A DNA stretch of 64,000 nucleotides from Bythopirellula goksoeyrii (GTDB taxonomy: Bacteria > Planctomycetota > Planctomycetia > Pirellulales > Lacipirellulaceae). Under the pieces are notes generated by a model. That model did not search any database. It was given only the letters and a program-made list of their open reading frames with translations, and was not told the DNA's origin. How positions within the stretch are numbered: position 1 is the stretch's first letter; each line of letters begins with the position of its first letter. The stretch spans positions 5,095,257-5,159,256 of the forward strand of contig NZ_CP042913.1 in assembly GCF_008065115.1 (NCBI RefSeq), in the 5' to 3' direction. Below are positions 1 through 9,800 of this stretch, piece after piece. Both the position numbers and the translations under genes were made by a program.

Positions 1-1192
1 CTCGGAGCCTTGTGCCGATGAATTGGCCAACGCTGTCGAGCACCAATTCAGTGACTGCTTCGCCATAGTCACGTTCTAACGCACTGTAGCCAATTACTTT
101 CAAATACAAGACGGACAAATCAGCACCTGTACGATGACTCTCGGAAACTCGCCTTTGGAGTTCTGCCGAGAAGGCTTCCCGGTCTGGCAATTCCGCATGC
201 TTATGGTCCATGGCAGCATTTCGACTGGCTGGCTGCGATGCGATCTGGTCGAAATCAGCAATAGGTAAACACCCTGCCCCATCATGCCAGAAGCTGCAAT
301 TGCGACCGGCACTCTTGGCACCGTAGGTAGCTTCGTCTGAGCGGCGCATCAAGCTAGCAGAATCATCCAGTTCAGTCGTCTCGGCTACTCCAATGCTGGC
401 TGTCACGCTGAGCGACTTACCTTCGAAGCTGATTTTTGTGGCCTCTATAGCCTTTCGGACTCGCTCAGCGGCGATGCACGCGTTTTTGAGTGTTGTATTG
501 GACATGATCAAGGCAAACTCTTCGCCGCCATAGCGGCAAGGGAGATCTGAAGCCTTGGCATTTTTCTTCAGCGTGGCAGCGACTTGCCTCAGCACTTCGT
601 CCCCGGCAAGGTGACCATGCGAATCATTGAACTTCTTGAAATGATCGACATCGAAGAACAACAAGCTCGTTGGACGACCTTGCTGGCGAAACTCTTCGAT
701 TCCCTTTGCCAAGGCTTCGTCGAATGCCCCACGATTGGATAATTGAGTCAAGGAATCCAGCTTAGCTTGCGACTGCGTAGATTTGAGTTCTTCAGCTTGC
801 GACTGGATCTTGCTCTCGGCATCTTCAAGTCGTTCTTGCAGCTTGGTATTTGCAGTCATGATCTGACGCAATGCATCTGCGATGAGAGCATCCTTATCAT
901 CGGCAGTTTTGTCCATCGACCCTAGCTGTTGAGATATTCCGCTGACAAACTGACTGTGAGCTCCGACATCGGAAGCCACATTTGTGGCAACGTCTTTCAG
1001 TTGCTGGACCGCCATGGCATTGCGTTCAGCATCGTACGGATTCATTCCAGCAGCAGCTGGCAGTTGATTTGTTCCCTTTGAACTGCCATGCCCCATGAAG
1101 TAGTAGGCACCCAGGAGACCAACGAGGAACGCCGTAAACGCAAGTGATGCATCTAGCAACACGTAATTGAGCGATACACCGAATAAAAGCAT
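1..1192 (-). CDS. Membrane-anchored diguanylate cyclase with tandem GGDEF domains (partial, 3' end beyond window)
   Basis: The gene starts at the ATG at 1192 and stays open to the window edge, so the C-terminus is missing. It has one N-terminal membrane segment (about residues 8-34), then a helical linker with a coiled-coil stretch, then a GGDEF domain whose signature reads RYGGEEF (bases about 513-537). The downstream part (bases about 1-190 on the plus scale) begins again like a GGDEF domain (LPDREAF...LSVLYLKV), which suggests a second, degenerate copy. The family makes cyclic di-GMP from two GTP at the inner membrane. The intact GGEEF indicates that the first domain is catalytic; the role of the second is inferred. 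No good Shine-Dalgarno is seen. Confidence 0.9.
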   Translation of the reverse strand, partial: MLLFGVSLNYVLLDASLAFTAFLVGLLGAYYFMGHGSSKGTNQLPAAAGMNPYDAERNAMAVQQLKDVATNVASDVGAHSQFVSGISQQLGSMDKTADDKDALIADALRQIMTANTKLQERLEDAESKIQSQAEELKSTQSQAKLDSLTQLSNRGAFDEALAKGIEEFRQQGRPTSLLFFDVDHFKKFNDSHGHLAGDEVLRQVAATLKKNAKASDLPCRYGGEEFALIMSNTTLKNACIAAERVRKAIEATKISFEGKSLSVTASIGVAETTELDDSASLMRRSDEATYGAKSAGRNCSFWHDGAGCLPIADFDQIASQPASRNAAMDHKHAELPDREAFSAELQRRVSESHRTGADLSVLYLKVIGYSALERDYGEAVTELVLDSVGQFIGTRLR

Positions 1193-1459
1193 GGAACCGA
1201 TCCTTCTTGGCAAATAATTCTTGTTGAGTCAGCAATCACGCATTGCAAAAAGCATCGCGCAAGTTCATTTCTGGAATTTATGTTCTCGTCCGATTTCTTG
1301 TGTTTCTGCGTAAAAGTAGGTCGATGGAAGCAGATGTCAATTAGACATTCTGCTGAAAAACGCAGGAAGTCCGCACGCGCATATGGTGTATTCACACCGA
1401 CCTTATCAAGCCGTTGGGATTAAGAGGATCGTGACGATTGTGGCGTACGATGAACCCAA
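1193..1459. other. Intergenic region, no gene recognised
   Basis: This is the leader between the diguanylate cyclase and the end of the metalloprotease-like gene. Short overlapping reading frames occur here but lack ribosome binding sites and family features. I see no strong hairpin. Confidence 0.5.
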
Positions 1460-2623
1460 TCAGAGAGAACGACGAGGCCGATAGCTGGTTGATCGAGATC
1501 CCAGCAGCATCAAGGCTCCAAACCAACCAGAGAGGAACGCGGCAGGTTCGGGAACGGCGGAAAATGGCTCTGTGAGGGAAATTTGGCTGCCAAAACTAGT
1601 TTGCCAGAGCCAAAGGTCGTAGTCATCAACCTCCAGGCTGCCATCGGCTTCACCCAGTAATCCGATTCCTGTGTTTCCTTGCATACGTTGCCAACTCAGA
1701 AAGTCACGGCCATCCACATCGCCGTCGGCATCAATGTCGCCATGCAAGTTAATCAGTTTGGTGGGTACTTCCCAACCGAGGTCAGCCAATGCCGCGTAGT
1801 CCAACGGCGTTAAAAGTCTGCGTCGCCCCAGTACCAGAGAGGGTGTCAAAGCCGACAAAGGCGGAACGTCGTAAGGGGGACTCGTTGTCCCAGTCGCCCA
1901 GTGATGGCCATCGGTAGCCAAAGCCACTGTTGACCCCGTCAAATTGACCGAGGCAGCACCTTGAAACTGACCGCCGGAGTTCAGATTGTCGAAAGATGCT
2001 GCCGTGCCAAATCCGAATGCATGCGCCAATTCATGGTAAGCGATCGTGAGAAAATCTAACTCTCCGGGAGCAGGTAAAGTCGAGATTCCAAAATGCCAGT
2101 TTCGCGGCACACCGTTTCCATGGGTATCGAACGCGATCGAGCCGCCCCAGGAGGCAAAATCTATGGCCGTTACTCCCGTGACCATACCCTGACCTCGGTC
2201 AAGCGGAATGTTCGCTGTTCCAGGACCCGCTGCCCCCACCTGGTTCCCAGCCATGTCGTACCCGCCGGCATAAATGACGAACGTGTCAGCCGGAATCGAC
2301 TGATCTGCAACCAGGTAGCCTAAGGCCCCACTGTCTGGGTTTGTGAAGCTGGCCGTCCAGGTTGGGCTTGAAGAAATTGCGAGCAGATTGTCAGTAAATG
2401 GCTCAAACGCTTTGGTGGCAAATCGCAGTGTATCCAACGCCTGAGGATGATCGTAAAAAAAGTCCCCCGCTTCACAGCCGCCGGTTAATTCACACATCAG
2501 CCGCACATCAACCGTTAGGGCGTTCAGGGGTGTCACGAGCAAACAAACCACGCAACCTATCCAAGCCACAGCGGGAGCGCGGCATGGGCGTAAATCTGCA
2601 AGTTGTGCTGTGGCAAGCGACAT
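1460..2623 (-). CDS. Secreted metalloprotease-like protein with dockerin loop and PEP-CTERM tail
   Basis: This 387-aa protein has an N-terminal signal segment ending near VTPLNA. Mid-protein is the zinc-protease signature HELAHAFGFG (HExxHxxGxG, the metzincin-type pattern). It is followed by a type I dockerin-like calcium loop (DIDADGDVDGRDFLSWQR) and a C-terminal VPEP motif, hydrophobic helix and Arg-rich end, which is the exosortase sorting signal. I infer a cell-surface or exported protein sorted by exosortase (not in this window). The catalytic fold outside the HExxH motif is not recognisable by eye, so protease activity is probable, not certain. The neighbours are unrelated. Confidence 0.8.
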   Translation of the reverse strand: MSLATAQLADLRPCRAPAVAWIGCVVCLLVTPLNALTVDVRLMCELTGGCEAGDFFYDHPQALDTLRFATKAFEPFTDNLLAISSSPTWTASFTNPDSGALGYLVADQSIPADTFVIYAGGYDMAGNQVGAAGPGTANIPLDRGQGMVTGVTAIDFASWGGSIAFDTHGNGVPRNWHFGISTLPAPGELDFLTIAYHELAHAFGFGTAASFDNLNSGGQFQGAASVNLTGSTVALATDGHHWATGTTSPPYDVPPLSALTPSLVLGRRRLLTPLDYAALADLGWEVPTKLINLHGDIDADGDVDGRDFLSWQRMQGNTGIGLLGEADGSLEVDDYDLWLWQTSFGSQISLTEPFSAVPEPAAFLSGWFGALMLLGSRSTSYRPRRSL

Positions 2624-2699
2624 AGTGCAACGAGGGAAATGTTCCGAACTGAGCCTCTATTCTAATCGGAATCTACGGAATGGTCGAATCAAGAAAACT

Positions 2700-2815
2700 G
2701 CTTCTACCGAAAATCCACGAGAGTCGGCCTTAGCCGGAGGACCACGTCCCCCGGGATTACTGGTAAAAGCTACGCAATCGCTTCCCGGACCTCGTGGAGG
2801 TCCGGCTAGGACGAA
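2700..2815. repeat. Imperfect inverted intergenic repeat
   Basis: Two arms, one reading TAGCCGGAGGACCACG and a downstream one reading CGTGGAGGTCCGGCTA, can pair with 13 of 16 positions and enclose about 50 bases. The element sits between two minus-strand genes. It resembles the dispersed GC-rich intergenic repeats of planctomycetes, but this assignment is from memory and untested. Confidence 0.4.
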
Positions 2816-2830
2816 AGAAGAAACGACACG

Positions 2831-4558
2831 TTAGTCTTCGCTGTTTTCTGTGCAACATGCTTCGCCAGCTTGCTTTAGGGCGTCGGGATGGCAGTAGCAA
2901 CTGGCCACGGGAGCGACGTCGGCGTGTTTCCAGGCCTCTGCGACCAAGGAAGCGAGCAACTTGGCTTCCACGGTGTCGCCCTGTTCTTGCAGGGATTGCT
3001 GAAGCCCCAAAAGTGACCAGGAATTATTCGGATGACGCACAAGGTCAGCACGATAGACTTCCTCTGCCTCGGCATGGCGATCATCGGCCAACAGCAATGC
3101 ACCCAACGCATGGCGGACTGGTTGCATCCACCCGGGGGGTTCGTCGTAGCTAAGGTTTTCTTCCATCTCGACCGCTTCTCGAAGCAATGCGAAGGCCTGT
3201 TCGGAATCGCCTTTGCGATAGGCCAATTCTCCAGCGGCCATCTTACGAGCGACGGCAATCACTTCCTTAGCAGAGTTGTTGCCCATCTCCCATTCATCGG
3301 TCAATTGGGAGGCAACCTGGTCAAGCAGTTCGAGTTCCTGCTGGGCTTGTTCCGTTTTCCCCAGAGCCGAGTAGGCCACGCTTCGCGCATAGTGTCGCTC
3401 GGCACGACTAAAGAGCCGCCACTCAGGTGGTTCAGGTTCAGCAAGAATCTCTTCCCACTTCCCGAATCGAATCATCACATGCTGTGGTGTGGTCATAAAC
3501 CCATCTGCTAGGGTCACATACTCTCGGAGGAAGTCTTGGGGAACATCTTGTTCGATCTTACGCGCCGCCTCCATGGCTACCTGATACTTTCCTTCCATCA
3601 TTGCAGCGTAAGCCAGGAAATGAATGTTGTGCAGAAAATAGATGCTGTAGAAATCTGGCGGTGGGGAGAGAGAGAAATACTTCTCGTCGGCATTGATTGC
3701 CCGCTCGTTTGCTGCTGTTGCATCGGCGTATCGACCCGTTCGAATAAAGATGTGCGAGGGCATGTGGACCAGATGTCCCGAGCCGGGGACCATGGCAATG
3801 AGTCGCTCCGCCGAGTCCAGCCCTTTCTCCGGCCAGGGCGAGGCTTCGATCGCATGGATGTAGAAATGATTGGCACCTGGGTGCTGGGGTGTCTTGGCCA
3901 ATGTGCCTTCGAGTACAGCCAGGATTTCCAGCGTGCGCCCCTTGGGCACCTCGTCGGCGGTCCATAAGTCCCAAGGTTGAAGATTCATAAGCGACTCAGC
4001 AAACAAGGCACCGACATCAGGATCCTCCGGAAACTGATGCCAGACTGTCTCCATGGCATCAGCGTATGCCTGGTCGAGCGGTATACGGTCTTCTGGCACC
4101 GGCCAGGCGTACCGTTTTTCGACTGCTCGAACCAAAGCTTGCTCAACTGGAGTTTCGTCATCGAGTGCAGCAACTGCTTTTTGGGCTGCTTCGTAGGCCA
4201 GCTTGCTTTGCTCTTCTTTCATTTCAGGATTATTGATGTGCAGCCCTCGTGCGTAGGCCGACCCCCACCAAGCCATCGCGCAAGCCGGGTCGATCTCGGC
4301 AGCTTTTTCAAACGAGCGAATCGCCTCGTCGTGATTGAAACCATAGAGAAGCTGGATTCCCTGATCGAACCACTGCTGTGCCTCGGCAGAGTTGGTTGTC
4401 ACCTTACGGTTATAACCGGTAAAGCCTTGATAGAGGTTTGTGCCTGCTGGAGTCGTTTGAGTTGACGAAGATTGTTCCGGGAGGTCGCTGGCAGTTTCTG
4501 CAAAAACTCCCGTAGCAAGAGATAACAAGAGGCAATAAGAAAAGTACAACTGACGCAT
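2831..4558 (-). CDS. Secreted tetratricopeptide-repeat protein
   Basis: I chose the ATG at 4558, not the upstream frame extension, because AAAGGACTAG lies just before it and the product then begins with a clean signal peptide (MRQLYFSYCLLLSLATG). The mature part (575 aa in total) contains TPR units, for example QWFDQGIQLLYGFNHDEAIR and later QAFALLREAVEM and HAEAEEVYRADLVRHPNN. The C-terminus is Cys-rich (CYCHPDALKQAGEACC). TPR proteins are scaffolds; the partner is unknown. The Cys-rich end might bind a metal. It resembles the large periplasmic TPR proteins common in planctomycetes. Confidence 0.85.
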   Translation of the reverse strand: MRQLYFSYCLLLSLATGVFAETASDLPEQSSSTQTTPAGTNLYQGFTGYNRKVTTNSAEAQQWFDQGIQLLYGFNHDEAIRSFEKAAEIDPACAMAWWGSAYARGLHINNPEMKEEQSKLAYEAAQKAVAALDDETPVEQALVRAVEKRYAWPVPEDRIPLDQAYADAMETVWHQFPEDPDVGALFAESLMNLQPWDLWTADEVPKGRTLEILAVLEGTLAKTPQHPGANHFYIHAIEASPWPEKGLDSAERLIAMVPGSGHLVHMPSHIFIRTGRYADATAANERAINADEKYFSLSPPPDFYSIYFLHNIHFLAYAAMMEGKYQVAMEAARKIEQDVPQDFLREYVTLADGFMTTPQHVMIRFGKWEEILAEPEPPEWRLFSRAERHYARSVAYSALGKTEQAQQELELLDQVASQLTDEWEMGNNSAKEVIAVARKMAAGELAYRKGDSEQAFALLREAVEMEENLSYDEPPGWMQPVRHALGALLLADDRHAEAEEVYRADLVRHPNNSWSLLGLQQSLQEQGDTVEAKLLASLVAEAWKHADVAPVASCYCHPDALKQAGEACCTENSED

Positions 4559-4647
4559 GGCTAGTCCTTTCTGGATTCCTCCCGATACCAAGTAGGGGGC
4601 TCCCAAGATTTTAGCGAGGAATCTCTCTTCTTGCGAGTCTCCCTGAG

Positions 4648-5028
4648 TCAGCGATTGCCCTGCCCCAACAAGAAATCTCGCAACACAATGGCATGATTGA
4701 CGTTGATATTGCTAGCCGCATAGAGCAGCGTGATACGCTGGCTCTCGGTCGATGTGAGCAGTTCCCGAACTGCATCTTTTTTGCCCGCTAGTTCAGCCAG
4801 ATATTTCTGGCGAAATTCCCTGAATATTGACTCTTCATGGTTGAACCAATTGCGTAGATCCGTCGAGGGAGCCACGTCTTTGGCCCAGAGATCAAGGTGA
4901 ACGGCTTCCTTCTTCATGCCACGTGGCCAAAGGCGATCCACAAGCACGCGGAAACCATCCCCTGAATCCACGGGCTCGTAGACTCGCTTGATCACGATGT
5001 CGTGGGTTTCATGTTTAGAGGTCGCCAT
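4648..5028 (-). CDS. DUF488 family protein (YeaO-like)
   Basis: The protein is 126 aa from the ATG at 5028. The start overlaps the end of the anti-sigma factor gene (stop at 5015) by 14 bases, implying translational coupling. Family hallmarks are the N-terminal IKRVYEP, the RVLVDRLWPRG motif, and LLYAASNINVNHA near the end. DUF488/YeaO proteins have no firmly established reaction. Being third in a sigma/anti-sigma operon suggests it belongs to the same stress response, which is inference. Confidence 0.85.
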   Translation of the reverse strand: MATSKHETHDIVIKRVYEPVDSGDGFRVLVDRLWPRGMKKEAVHLDLWAKDVAPSTDLRNWFNHEESIFREFRQKYLAELAGKKDAVRELLTSTESQRITLLYAASNINVNHAIVLRDFLLGQGNR

Positions 5029-5257
5029 CGATTTCTGCCAACGTCTGCTGCAATGCTTCGTACTCTTCGCGACACTCATCGCAAACGGCCAGATGCTCTT
5101 CGACCGCTTGCAAGCCCGCCCTTATCGACTTGCCGGCCAGGTGCTGCTCGGCAAACTCTGCCACCAATGCCAGGCATTCCTCGCAATTCAGTTCAACGTC
5201 TTTGGTGAGTGTCACCAGACGCAGGAGATTTTCTAATTCATGCCGGGAAAATGCCAT
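5015..5257 (-). CDS. Zinc-finger anti-sigma factor
   Basis: This 80-aa protein begins at the ATG at 5257, preceded by GAGGAAG. It has the HLAVCDEC arrangement (H-x3-C-x2-C) of zinc-finger anti-sigma proteins and an extra NCEEC pair upstream. No membrane segment is present, so it would be a soluble, possibly redox-responsive, anti-sigma factor. It starts 10 bases after the sigma-factor gene ends, as expected for a cognate pair. Binding to the upstream ECF sigma factor is inferred from this linkage. Confidence 0.75.
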   Translation of the reverse strand: MAFSRHELENLLRLVTLTKDVELNCEECLALVAEFAEQHLAGKSIRAGLQAVEEHLAVCDECREEYEALQQTLAEIDGDL

Positions 5258-5267
5258 AGTTACTTCC

Positions 5268-5873
5268 TCAGTGGGTAGATGCCAAATCATCTGCTCGATA
5301 ACCGGCACTCTGCAATGCGGACTTGAGCTTCTTGCGGGCGTCGTGGGTCAGCTTGTAAACGGCGTTGCGGTTGCTTCCCAGGTGCCGGGCGATCTCATCC
5401 TGAGGCATTCCGCGAAGCTCAGCGAGCAGCACGGTACGCTGCCTTTCGGTCAAATTGGTTTCGATTAGCTCGTGCATTTTGTCAAATAGTTCTTGTTGCT
5501 GGGCTTGCGACTCGGGGTCTGGCGATGAGTCAATGGCGCGTGTCGGCACAAAGTCGGCATCGACGAGCACAGCATCAAGCGAGACATCCTTCCAGCGGCT
5601 GCGGCGCAGCTCGCCTAGTGCCACGTTAATCGCAATCGAAGTCGCCCAAGTTACGAATCGACTGCGGCCTTGAAACTGATCCAGGCGACTGAGAATCCGC
5701 ACGAGCGCATCTTGCGCCGCATCCTCGAGAAACGATTCATCACAATGCGCCCGATTGGAGAGCGCTTTGTGCAAGTTTCGCAGCAACACCTCGCGGAGGT
5801 CTGCGAGTGCCAACTCGCGGACCACACCCCCTTGGCTCAGTTCGGCAACCCAAGTGTCGTTTTCTCGATTCAT
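5268..5873 (-). CDS. ECF-type RNA polymerase sigma factor
   Basis: The protein is 201 aa from the ATG at 5873, preceded by TAGGA; the longer frame upstream runs through a repeat element and is not used. Region 2 is seen around ALVRILSRLDQFQGRSRFVT, with the typical F-x-T-W core-binding stretch. Region 4 is seen as LTERQRTVLLAELRGMPQ followed by the DEIARHLGSNRNAVYKL helix-turn-helix. It heads an operon with the anti-sigma factor and the DUF488 gene. Target promoters are unknown. Confidence 0.9.
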   Translation of the reverse strand: MNRENDTWVAELSQGGVVRELALADLREVLLRNLHKALSNRAHCDESFLEDAAQDALVRILSRLDQFQGRSRFVTWATSIAINVALGELRRSRWKDVSLDAVLVDADFVPTRAIDSSPDPESQAQQQELFDKMHELIETNLTERQRTVLLAELRGMPQDEIARHLGSNRNAVYKLTHDARKKLKSALQSAGYRADDLASTH

Positions 5874-5917
5874 GACGATTCCTAGGGATGCAAACCGGAA
5901 CGAGCAACAAACTCTCC

Positions 5918-6028
5918 CCTCGTCCCCACGCTCTGCGTGGGGACGCGAACCTTGCCGCTCCGCGGTGAATTGCGCCATTGACGCGGAGCGTCAGCTTCTG
6001 CGTACCGACGGGGACCGTCGGCACGAGG
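5918..6028. repeat. MITE-like intergenic element with three stem-loops
   Basis: The 111-bp element begins CCTCGTCCCCAC and ends GTCGGCACGAGG, which are inverted copies at 10 of 12 positions. Inside are three hairpins: CGTCCCCACGC/GCGTGGGGACG (perfect 11-bp stem, 3-base loop, 5921-5945), GCTCCGCG/CGCGGAGC, and CCGACGG/CCGTCGG. It lies between the promoter end of the sigma-factor gene and the CMD gene. Similar 'CCCACGCTCTGCGTGGG' repeats are widespread in bacterial genomes; no function is established. Confidence 0.7.
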
Positions 6029-6069
6029 ATGCCGAGAAAGCGTGCTACTCATTCCAGCCCATGATCGCA

Positions 6070-6615
6070 TCAACAGTTTGTCATCACGGGGGCGGCTGGG
6101 AAATCAACTTCCGTTCCCGCGACGTGATTAAAGTAGTTCGTGAAAATGTTGAGCGCTACATTCGCAACGATCTCAGCGATTTCGCCATCAGTGTACCCCG
6201 CTTCACGGACCTGTTGAAGATCGTCGTCGGAAACCACTCCCCTATCGCGGACGACCTTCTGGGCAAATTCCAGGGCAAACCGCTCCGCGTCGTCCTTAGC
6301 CTCTGCCCGGCGGGCGTCGCATGTCTCTGACTCGGAGAGCCCGGCCCCTTTGCCTAGGGCCGTATGGGCCGCGAGGCAATAGTCGCAACTATTCACTTCA
6401 CCCACCGCCAACGCGATCTGCTCACGTAGACGAGGGGATAATGCCCCAGTTGAAAGTTGCTGGCTGAAACCCAGATAGGCGTTGGCCACGGCGGGCGAAT
6501 TAGCCATTGTGGCAATCAGGTTGGGGACCATCCCCATTTTCTTCTTTACGGTGTCAAGGATGTGCTGTTGTGTGGTGTCGGCAGCGTCTTTGTTGACAGG
6601 TTGAATGCGTGCCAT
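6070..6615 (-). CDS. Carboxymuconolactone decarboxylase / AhpD-like peroxidase family protein
   Basis: The protein is 181 aa from the ATG at 6615, preceded by GAAGGACAAG. The core motif EVNSCDYCLAAHT gives the CxxC-x3-H redox site of the AhpD/YciW-like CMD family. Members of this type reduce peroxides through the Cys pair. It is monocistronic here, next to the repeat element. The catalytic partner (a thiol reductant) is not in the window. The peroxidase role is inferred from the intact CxxC and has not been shown. Confidence 0.87.
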   Translation of the reverse strand: MARIQPVNKDAADTTQQHILDTVKKKMGMVPNLIATMANSPAVANAYLGFSQQLSTGALSPRLREQIALAVGEVNSCDYCLAAHTALGKGAGLSESETCDARRAEAKDDAERFALEFAQKVVRDRGVVSDDDLQQVREAGYTDGEIAEIVANVALNIFTNYFNHVAGTEVDFPAAPVMTNC

Positions 6616-6863
6616 GGTTCTTGTCCTTCGCTTATGGTTGGATGAATAATGAGTGGGAATTGCATCCCTTTTCACCTTAGATGTCGCGGCGACACATATT
6701 CTTACCAAAGGTTTTTGAAGATGCATTCGTCACAGTGAATTGAGTTACGCTCGGAAGGCGAAATTAGCCGCAAATAAGTTGTCCTGAGTGGGGCTACAGA
6801 TTATACTAGGGGCCATCCTCGTCGCCTTACTGTTCCATCGAAGCTGAACTAAAGAGGGTCCAC
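6616..6863. promoter_or_regulatory. Divergent intergenic region
   Basis: These 248 bases separate the divergently transcribed CMD gene and the large repeat protein gene, so both promoters must lie here. No strong box is evident by eye. The large gene has a good ribosome binding site (AGAGGG) 8 bases before its ATG. Confidence 0.4.
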
Positions 6864-9800
6864 ATGTCTCGTCTTTCCCGCCGCCAATTCTCGCGATCTC
6901 GGCAGGCGACTTCTTGGATCGCATCTCCCTATGCCCGGCGTTTGCGGGTAGAATCGCTGGAAGACCGACGGTTATTGTCTATCACGGTCGACACACTCGT
7001 AGACGAGGCGGACGGCAGCATTGTCGACGGCGATATTTCCTTGCGCGATGCAATCGCACTGGCCCCGGCTGGAGAAACGATCGACTTCTCAGTTACCGGT
7101 ACGATTGACCTCACGCTGGGGCAACTGACTATTGGCCAGAATCTCACGGTCACCGGTCCCGGCGCAAACAATCTTACCATCAATGCCGGTGGCTCTTCGC
7201 GCGTGATGCGCGTTACCGGTACGACGACCACCAATATCAGTGGGCTCACGCTAACCGGTGGGCAGGCGGACCAGGGTGGCGGACTTCGGAACTACAGTCC
7301 TGCTTCCACCACACTTACGGATGTGGTGGTCACAGGCAATACGGCTACTACCAATGGCACCGACGCAGGTGGGGGCATCTGGAGCAATGGCAACCTGACG
7401 CTCGCAGATAGCACCGTCTCCAATAACATGGCTCCCAACGGAACTAGTTCTGGCGGCGGCATCTGGAACAGCAATCTACTGACCATCACCAATAGCACCC
7501 TCTCGGGCAACTCGGCCAATTCTGGTGGCGGTGGCATTTTCAACAGCGTTCTCGGCACAGTGACCATCACTAATAGTACCCTCTCCGGCAACTCGGCCGG
7601 TTCCAATGGCGGCGGCATTTGGAACAATGGCGGTACCACCACGATCACCAGTAGCACCATCTCGCGCAATTCGGCCAATTCCTGGGGCGCCGGCATTTAC
7701 CACAGTTTCGGCACCACGACCCTCAGTCACACGATCGTGTCGGGCAATTCTTCTGCTACTTTAGGCAATGAAATCCGCCTACAAGGCGGCACGGTCAACC
7801 TCAACAACTTCAACCTGATCGGCGACAGCAGCCAGACGACCGCCCAAGCCTTGTTCGGCGTTGGCGCCGGGGCCACGGACATTCTGGCTACCAGCAATGG
7901 CACGAATCCCACGGCGCTTGGCTCGATTCTCGACGCTACACTGGCCAACAATGGGGGGCCGACGCTGACGCATGCGCTGGTGCCAGCAAGTCCAGCGATC
8001 AATGCCGGCAACCCGGCGATTGCCTCCCCCCCGACCAACGACCAGCGGGGGAGCGGTTTTCCGCGTATCATGTTCGATCGTGTGGACATCGGTGCCTATG
8101 AATTCAACGATGTCACCATCCCCGGCGGTGGTTTGGTAGTAAGCACCCTCGACGACACCTTCGACGGTATCTATACAACGAACAATCTAAGCCTTCGCGA
8201 AGCCACCTTATTGGCTAACGTCAATCCGGGCGCCGACAACATCACCTTGGACGCCAGCCTGTCCGGCGGGACAATCAACCTTTCGCTGGGAATGCTCACC
8301 CTGAGCGATGATGTGACACTGACTGGCCTGGGGGCCGATCAACTCACGATCGACGCGGGGGGCTCGTCGCGCGTGATGCTGGTTGCCGGTACGACTACCG
8401 CCAACATCAGCGGGCTCACCCTGACCGGTGGGCAGTCGGACCGGGGTGGTGGATTGCGAAATACCGCCACGGCCACCACCACGCTTTCCGATGTGGTGAT
8501 CACTGGCAATACTGCCACTGCGACAGCCGTTGACGCCGGAGGTGGCATCTGGAACACCGGCCACTTGACCATTACTGGCAGTACGATTTCTGGTAACACC
8601 GCTTCCGCTGCATCGGGCGATGGGGGAGGAATTTTTACTGGAAATCCCAACTCAAACCTGATCATCACCAACACAACTATCACCGGCAACTCGGCAGGCG
8701 ATGATGGTGGTGGCCTCCGAGCGTGGAATAATCCAGCGGTCACGATTTCCCACAGCACGATTACGGGCAACACGGTCAATGGTAATGGCGGTGGTATCTA
8801 TTCATCAAATAACGCGGTCACTACGGTTGGCCACTCGATCATCTCGGGCAATTCTGCCGGTGGTTTAGGCAATGAAATCCACCTACAGAGCGGCACGCTC
8901 AACCTCAATAACTACAATCTGATCGGCGACAGCAGCCAGACGACCGCCCAGGCCTTGAACGGAGTTGCCGCCGGTGCCACGGACATCCTGGCCACCAGCG
9001 ATGGCACCACACCCACGGCGTTGGGCTCGATCCTCGACACGACACTCACCTACAACGGGGGGCCGACCCCCACCCACGCACTGCTGCCGGGAAGCCCGGC
9101 CATCGATGCGGGGAATCCGGCGATTGCCTTCCCCCCGGCCAACGACCAGCGGGGCGCGCCCTTCGAACGACAGAATGGCACGATCGACATCGGTGCCTAC
9201 GAGGAGCAATCGCTTAACCTGGTGGTCGACACACTGACCGACGAGAGCGACGGCGACTACTCGGCCAGTGATCTCAGTCTGCGCGAAGCGCTCGAGTTAA
9301 CCAATGCAAACCCCGGGGCTGATACAGTCAGCTTCGATGCCAGCCTCTCCGACGGGACAATCAACCTTTCGCTGGGAATGCTCACCCTGAGCGATGACGC
9401 GACACTGACTGGTCTGGGTGCCGATCAACTTACGATCGACGCGGGTGGTTCGTCGCGTGTGATGCGGGTGACCGATACGACGACCGCCAACATCAGCGGG
9501 CTCACGCTGACCGGTGGGCTGACGGACCGGGGTGGCGGACTGCGCAACTTCGGTACCACCACGCTGACGGGTGTGGTCGTTACCGGCAACATGGCTACCA
9601 CCTCCAGCACGGACGCAGGGGGAGGCATCTGGAGCAACGCCAACCTGACGCTGGTCGATAGCACCCTCTCCAATAACAAGGCTCCCAACGGCCTTGGTAC
9701 TGGCGGCGGCATCTGGAACAGCAATCAACTGACCATCACCACTAGCACAATCTCGGGCAATTCGGCCAATTCTGGTGGCGGTGGCATTCTCAACGGCGGC

